Below, piece by piece: positions 59,672-64,000 of a stretch of 64,000 nt of DNA (its first letter is position 1; every line of letters begins with the position of its first letter). Position numbers and translations under genes: made by a program. This DNA comes from DATHKG01 sp035489435 (GTDB taxonomy: Bacteria > Bacteroidota > Bacteroidia > Chitinophagales > Chitinophagaceae). The stretch lies in NCBI GenBank assembly GCA_035489435.1, contig DATHKG010000123.1; one strand, written 5' to 3'. The notes below the pieces were generated by a model that was not told where the DNA came from, ran no database searches, and saw nothing but the letters and a program-made list of their open reading frames with translations.

Positions 59672-62020
59672 ATGAAACCAAATTTTACCTCAACATTACT
59701 TTCAGTTCTTTTGGTGGTAATTACAAATATCGTCGGGGCCCAGACGCTTGACCTCAGCAAGACGGTAGATAACATTACAACCGGAACTCCGGGTAACATG
59801 GCAGCCCAGACTCATATCCTGGAATATACAATAAACGTCAGAAATCTTTCGACGCAGAATCTTACTGTTTCGAAAATGATGGATAATATTCCTGCAGGTT
59901 CGGCCTATGTGGCCGGTAGTACCAGCCTCAACGGGATTTCAGTTGCAGACATATCGGGATCGATGCCTTTTACTGGTTCAGGTGGCACCATACAATCGCC
60001 CGGCGCAACGTCGGGAGTATTAAGACCAAATGTTACTGCTGTAATAAAATTCAGGGTTAGGGTCACGGCAAATGGTGGAAATATCAGGAACTCCGCCATT
60101 GTGGAATCATTATACCAATCCAATTCTGTAGTGCAAAACACCAATACAGTCTTTACAAATTTATCGGCAGATCCCACTTGTTCTATGGTTTATCAGTCTA
60201 CTTCGAGTACCGTTGACGGATTTCCCCAGGCACCTTCGAACAGGCCTTACCGTTATATTAAATTGTTGAATACAGCGAATGGTACTGCAAGTTCCACAAT
60301 ATATAACGGAGCCACAGGTCTCTGTTTCAATGCAGTAACAGGTGCATCGCTTTCGGCCGGATCTGTGTTATTATATGCTTCGGCTATCGCATACGACAAA
60401 GCAACAAACAGGATATATTTTGTAAATAACAATAGTGCAGCACCTGAGGATCTTTGTTTTGTTGACCTTAATACAACCCCGGTTGTTGCAAAAAGATTTA
60501 TCGGCTACCCTGTCGAAACCATTACCGGTTCAGGTTATAATGTAAATCGTATGTCCTTTGCTTCGGATGGATTTGGATATGCAATCACTGAAAATGGCAG
60601 AGATATCATCAGGTTTTCAATGAATAGTTCAGGACTTCCGATAATCACCAGGATGGGTGCTTTACTAAATGCACCATCTAATGGCACCATGGATATTCTC
60701 AACGAAAAAGGTGGAGACATTTTTGGCGACGGTTCAGGTAATCTTTACCTGGTTGCAAACTCAAGTAATTTATATAAAATCAATCCTAATACAAAAGTTG
60801 CTACCTTCTTAGGTTCAGTAAATCCTTTCCCGGGAACTTCAAATTCAATTGCAGTTGATGCATCAGGAAATGTGTACATCGGTGGTGCTTATCAGAATGT
60901 ATATACAGTGAACCTGGCCACCATGGGTGCTTCTTCAATCACGGGTGGCAGCACAACCAACGTATGGACCAATGGTGATTATACCAGTTGCGCTTTCCCG
61001 GTTCTGGCTCCTGCCCTTACGGCTAACAAAACTTATAGCAATATCAACGGCAGACCATTTGTAGTTGGTGGCGATACAATTGAATACCGCATTGAAGTAT
61101 CAAACACCGGGAATATCAATGCTGCAGGAGTTAAGTTATACGATGGAATTCCTATGTCAACAAATTATATAGCAGGAAGTACTAAAGTTAACGGCGTAAC
61201 GATACCCGATGTTGCCGGTGCTATGCCGTTTTCAATAGCTGGCGGTCGGTTAATCAATTCCACCGGTCAACAACCCGGTATTATCAAACCAGGTGCTGCG
61301 AACAGTGTAGTAATGACTTTCCGGGCGAGGATCGATCCTTTACACTATGTATGCAATCAGTCGCGGATAACCTTACTGGATGACAATGGTAATACTATGT
61401 TTATCAACTCGGATGATCCCAGCCAGAATGGTGGTCAAAACCCGACATGTTTTTATTCTGATGGAGTGTTGCCTGCATCACATATTACATTGAAAGGCAC
61501 CATTTATCATGAGCAAAGCAATCTCGCCTGGACGGTAACAACAGACCAGGAAGTGAGCCGATATGAAGTGGAGTTTTCAGAAGACGGATATACTTTTATT
61601 AATGCCGGAACTGTAGCCGCCAGAAATGATGGTTCATATGAAAACCGCTATGCCTATGCAGACAATAATAATAAAAGCGCTACCAGGTTTTACAGGTTGA
61701 AATTGATTGGCATAAACGGTCTGTATACATATTCTCAGGTTATCAGGTTAACTACAAGTACCCGGCCTGTCGTAAACGTGCTTCCTAATCCCTTTATCAG
61801 GGATCTTAAAATTGATCTGCAATTGAAAACTTCGGATAAGGTAACCATCAGGCTTGCCGATTTCCAGGGAAGAACGATAGTTGAGAATAAGCAATCGTTA
61901 ACAAAGGGAAATCATACCGTGAAACTGGAAGTACCAGGCAGAACAGGAAATGGTATTTATATCATTGAGGTGTTTAGCGGGAACGAAAAAATATTAAACC
62001 AAAAGCTGATCAAACAATAA
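59672..62020 (+). CDS. DUF11-repeat surface protein with T9SS tail
   Basis: The 782-residue protein has a signal peptide (about 1-23). It carries two DUF11 repeat domains (about 24-165 and 445-585, each with YTINVRNLS- or YRIEVSNTG-type strands and an MPF turn). Between them is a segment resembling a beta-propeller (FASDGFGYAIT, NLYLVANSSNLYKINP). The tail (VLPNPFIRDLKIDL to QKLIKQ) is a type A T9SS sorting domain. It begins 53 bp after the M14 peptidase gene and is probably co-transcribed with it. A surface structural or adhesion role is likely. Confidence 0.88.
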   Translation: MKPNFTSTLLSVLLVVITNIVGAQTLDLSKTVDNITTGTPGNMAAQTHILEYTINVRNLSTQNLTVSKMMDNIPAGSAYVAGSTSLNGISVADISGSMPFTGSGGTIQSPGATSGVLRPNVTAVIKFRVRVTANGGNIRNSAIVESLYQSNSVVQNTNTVFTNLSADPTCSMVYQSTSSTVDGFPQAPSNRPYRYIKLLNTANGTASSTIYNGATGLCFNAVTGASLSAGSVLLYASAIAYDKATNRIYFVNNNSAAPEDLCFVDLNTTPVVAKRFIGYPVETITGSGYNVNRMSFASDGFGYAITENGRDIIRFSMNSSGLPIITRMGALLNAPSNGTMDILNEKGGDIFGDGSGNLYLVANSSNLYKINPNTKVATFLGSVNPFPGTSNSIAVDASGNVYIGGAYQNVYTVNLATMGASSITGGSTTNVWTNGDYTSCAFPVLAPALTANKTYSNINGRPFVVGGDTIEYRIEVSNTGNINAAGVKLYDGIPMSTNYIAGSTKVNGVTIPDVAGAMPFSIAGGRLINSTGQQPGIIKPGAANSVVMTFRARIDPLHYVCNQSRITLLDDNGNTMFINSDDPSQNGGQNPTCFYSDGVLPASHITLKGTIYHEQSNLAWTVTTDQEVSRYEVEFSEDGYTFINAGTVAARNDGSYENRYAYADNNNKSATRFYRLKLIGINGLYTYSQVIRLTTSTRPVVNVLPNPFIRDLKIDLQLKTSDKVTIRLADFQGRTIVENKQSLTKGNHTVKLEVPGRTGNGIYIIEVFSGNEKILNQKLIKQ

Positions 62021-62029
62021 CTAAAAAAT

Positions 62030-62275
62030 TAAGGCCCGGCTTAGAAAAGCCAGGCCGTTGTTGATCGTACCCTTTAAAATAAAACGTTTAATGTTCTTAT
62101 ACAACAATGATTGAGATGATACCTGGTACGATTGTCTTATGATATGAATTACGATCAACACTTATCTGGTTTCTACCTTTCGTCTATTCCTTTGAAGAAT
62201 ATGAGAGGAAAATAAGGCCCAGCTTAGAAAAACCGGGCCGTTGTTGATCGTACCCTTTAAAATAAAACTTTAAAT
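62030..62275. repeat. Duplicated 63-bp terminator module
   Basis: Copies at 62030-62092 and 62213-62275 are 183 bp apart and about 90 percent identical. Each starts with a hairpin (62033-62056 and 62216-62239; GGCC ends with an AGAA-type loop) and continues with GTTGTTGATCGTACCC and TTTAAAATAAAAC. T-tracts flank the hairpins on the minus strand, so they may mainly end the transcript of the gene at 62341; they may also end the DUF11 transcript. Confidence 0.88.
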
Positions 62276-62340
62276 ATCATTTGCTACAAAACTTCAATTC
62301 ATGCGTAATAAGCGATTAGAGTAGAGCTGGATTCGATAGA

Positions 62341-62934
62341 TTAGCTTTTAAGTGATACTAATAAATTTTCGTAAGTCTTATTTGAAGAGGCAAGTTGAGC
62401 TGGTGTGTAAACCGGTTGGTCGTTGGCATCAATGATTTTAATCCTGTAATAGATAGTGCCTTTAATATCTTCCTGAAGTTTATCAAAATACTGGTAGTCG
62501 AATTTCGCAGTAGAATCAGGAGAAGTAAATATCTGTGCTACTTCTTTGAATGGTTGACCATTCACACTTCTTTCTATCACATAAAAGTTGGTATTCAGAT
62601 CCTGGTAAGAGGTCCAGTTGATCACTGCCCTGCGATTGTCAAGACAAGTCTTGAATGAGTTCTCAATTATTTCCATGTTTTTTTCAGTGGTGATCTTCTG
62701 CGCATAACCATTGTTGCGTGAAAGATTAATCCAGTTCGCTGCACCACCTTCATTTGTTTTGATTGTTTCGCTCCATGTAGTAAGGGAAGCAATATGCTGG
62801 TAGCTGGATTTAACAATCGCAAGCTCCTGCGAAAAAGCCGGTAAAGAAATGATGATAATAAATACTGGAAGAATGATCTTTTTAAGTGTTGATACTACGG
62901 AATTACTAGTGCCTGGGCGTTGGTACGTTTTCAT
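62341..62934 (-). CDS. Secreted hypothetical protein (197 aa)
   Basis: A signal peptide is visible at about residues 18-36 (KKIILPVFIIIISLPAFSQ) after a basic N-terminus. The mature part includes WTSYQDLNTNFYVIERS and YYRIKIIDANDQPVY, which resemble the fibronectin-like strands that precede sorting domains in T9SS proteins. No T9SS tail follows, so this could be a shortened relative of such cargo. The function is unknown. Confidence 0.75.
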   Translation of the reverse strand: MKTYQRPGTSNSVVSTLKKIILPVFIIIISLPAFSQELAIVKSSYQHIASLTTWSETIKTNEGGAANWINLSRNNGYAQKITTEKNMEIIENSFKTCLDNRRAVINWTSYQDLNTNFYVIERSVNGQPFKEVAQIFTSPDSTAKFDYQYFDKLQEDIKGTIYYRIKIIDANDQPVYTPAQLASSNKTYENLLVSLKS

Positions 62935-63388
62935 TTATTTTTATTTTAGGGATCGGGAATACGTGTTGGGGGCCCATAGGAAATTGGAAACAACAGCGGT
63001 TATTTTCGGAGGAAATGGAAAACGGAATTCGGAGGATAATTAGGGTACGGTCTTAAGAAGGATTGGAGATCAGAAACGATCAGCGTTTGATCGTGCTACA
63101 AATAAAGAGACAAAATTCTGATAATGCAATAGGGAGATAAAAAAAAATTCAAAAAACATTTAGCACTCAATTCAACATGTTATGAATCAGTAGGATAAAT
63201 GTGCAAATCTGGCCAATAAATGTCTATTATAAGGGAAATCAACGTTTAACCAGCTATAAAATGAAAAGGCTAAAAAATATGAAGGCTAAAAAGTGGAAAA
63301 TCTAAAAGGTAACAATGTTTAAAAGTGACAATGCTATAAAATGAAAAAGGCTAAAAATGAAAAGGCTAAAAATTGACCGGGCACAAAA
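62935..63388. other. Intergenic region upstream of the 62341 gene and downstream of atpA
   Basis: It is AT-rich. A degenerate repeat (63261-63373) occupies the right third; otherwise I see nothing recognisable. Confidence 0.55.
63261..63373. repeat. Degenerate tandem repeat of about 16 bp (ATGAAAAGGCTAAAAA)
   Basis: Best copies are ATGAAAAGGCTAAAAA at 63261, ATGAAGGCTAAAAA at 63279, ATGAAAAAGGCTAAAA at 63341 and ATGAAAAGGCTAAAAA at 63357, with worn copies between. Confidence 0.8.
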
Positions 63389-63408
63389 AAACCTCCCGAA
63401 GGAGGTTT
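63384..63408 (-). terminator. Intrinsic terminator of atpA with UUCG loop
   Basis: On the minus strand AAACCTCC, the tetraloop TTCG, GGAGGTTT and a run of seven T form a textbook terminator just after the atpA stop. Confidence 0.95.
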
Positions 63409-63429
63409 CATTATATTATGAGGAACAGC

Positions 63430-64000
63430 TTAAGCCTTGTATTGAGGAATGATGCCATTAGCAAGTTCAACCATTTTCTTAAGACCATCTTCAGGAAGAT
63501 TACCTTTTTTAAATTCAGCAAGTATTTCAGGATACTTGTTTTCCATCTCAAGGAGAAAATGCTCTTCAAATTGCTTAACCTTACGAACCGCTACTTCACG
63601 CAGCAATCCCTGGGTACCAAGATAAATGATAGCAACCTGTTTTTCAACTGCTACGGGAGAGTACTGAAGCTGTTTCAACACTTCCACGTTACGGGCACCT
63701 TTGTCAAGTACAACTTTTGTTGCAGCATCAAGATCACCACCGAACTTGGAGAATGCCTCCATTTCCCGGTAAAGAGCCTGATCGAGCTTCAAGGTACCGG
63801 CTACCTTCTTCATCGATTTAATCTGAGCATTACCACCCACACGGCTAACCGAGATACCTACGTTGATCGCAGGACGGATACCGGCATTAAAAAGGTTTGA
63901 CTCAAGGAAGATCTGACCATCAGTGATCGAGATCACGTTTGTAGGGATATATGCAGATACGTCACCAGCCTGTGTTTCAATAATAGGAAGAGCTGTGAGT
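63430..64000 (-). CDS. atpA: ATP synthase F1 subunit alpha, C-terminal part (5' end beyond the window)
   Basis: The visible 189 codons are the C-terminal part of the catalytic-hexamer alpha subunit. ISITDGQIFLESNLFN, the arginine-bearing GISVSRVGGNAQIK and the C-terminal helical bundle with REMEAFSKFGGDLDAAT are diagnostic. The reading frame is open to the right edge, so the start and the nucleotide-binding P-loop lie outside. The gene ends with a UUCG-type terminator. Confidence 0.96.
   Translation of the reverse strand, partial: LTALPIIETQAGDVSAYIPTNVISITDGQIFLESNLFNAGIRPAINVGISVSRVGGNAQIKSMKKVAGTLKLDQALYREMEAFSKFGGDLDAATKVVLDKGARNVEVLKQLQYSPVAVEKQVAIIYLGTQGLLREVAVRKVKQFEEHFLLEMENKYPEILAEFKKGNLPEDGLKKMVELANGIIPQYKA

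Overview
The window looks like a chromosomal segment of a Bacteroidota bacterium, most likely of the Chitinophagaceae or a close relative. The reasons are a fused LpxC-FabZ protein, a PorX-type response regulator, type IX secretion (T9SS) C-terminal tails on several exported proteins, a SusC-like TonB-dependent receptor, DUF3098, 2TM and DUF3108 proteins, many genes without a Shine-Dalgarno sequence, and repeated TAnnTTTG boxes (the Bacteroidota -7 promoter element). I saw no rRNA, tRNA, CRISPR array, intact transposase or prophage.

Layout. 1-3.4 kb (minus): a truncated helix-hairpin-helix protein, a PhnP-like MBL hydrolase, a small conserved protein and porX. 3.5-9.0 kb (plus): an HD phosphohydrolase, then lipid A genes lpxD, lpxC-fabZ, lpxA and an ABC ATPase. 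9.0-21.3 kb: alanine dehydrogenase, tsaE, a copper-type P-ATPase, recQ, a YjgR-type ATPase, a GroES-like protein, an OmpR-type regulator, ruvB, an M23 peptidase and an ankyrin protein. 21.6-31 kb: a tricorn-like protease, poorly known genes and leuS. 31-35.5 kb: ftsX, a DUF3098 gene, uppP, a UMF1-type MFS transporter and an MBL hydrolase. 35.5-36.3 kb has no supportable gene. 36.3-50 kb: DUF3108, a flippase-like protein, ruvC, a HIT protein, greA, a 2-hydroxyacid dehydrogenase, ksgA, pdxA, a LolA-like protein, a hydroxypyruvate-isomerase-like protein, a SUMF1-fold protein, a Gfo/Idh oxidoreductase and an ABC exporter. 50-63 kb is cell-envelope and secretion material: three T9SS cargo proteins, and a minus-strand run of TonB receptor, 2TM, TPR-like, two paralogous membrane proteins and a winged-helix regulator. 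The right edge cuts atpA.

The most striking content is between the genes. First, eight intergenic spots carry arrays of a degenerate 7-bp unit (consensus RTGARTK), usually facing each other as an inverted repeat between convergent genes. The arms are perfectly complementary over 27 and 28 bp at two loci although their sequences differ. Convergent junctions with these arrays mostly lack an ordinary terminator, while junctions with a terminator mostly lack the arrays. Second, at least six genes (uppP, the MFS gene, greA, ksgA, the winged-helix gene, the 2TM gene) have short tandem duplications that include their own last codons and stop codon and continue into the intergenic space. Third, other arrays flank recQ on both sides or run up to a start codon. 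These look like two related intergenic phenomena of this lineage; their function is inferred, not shown.
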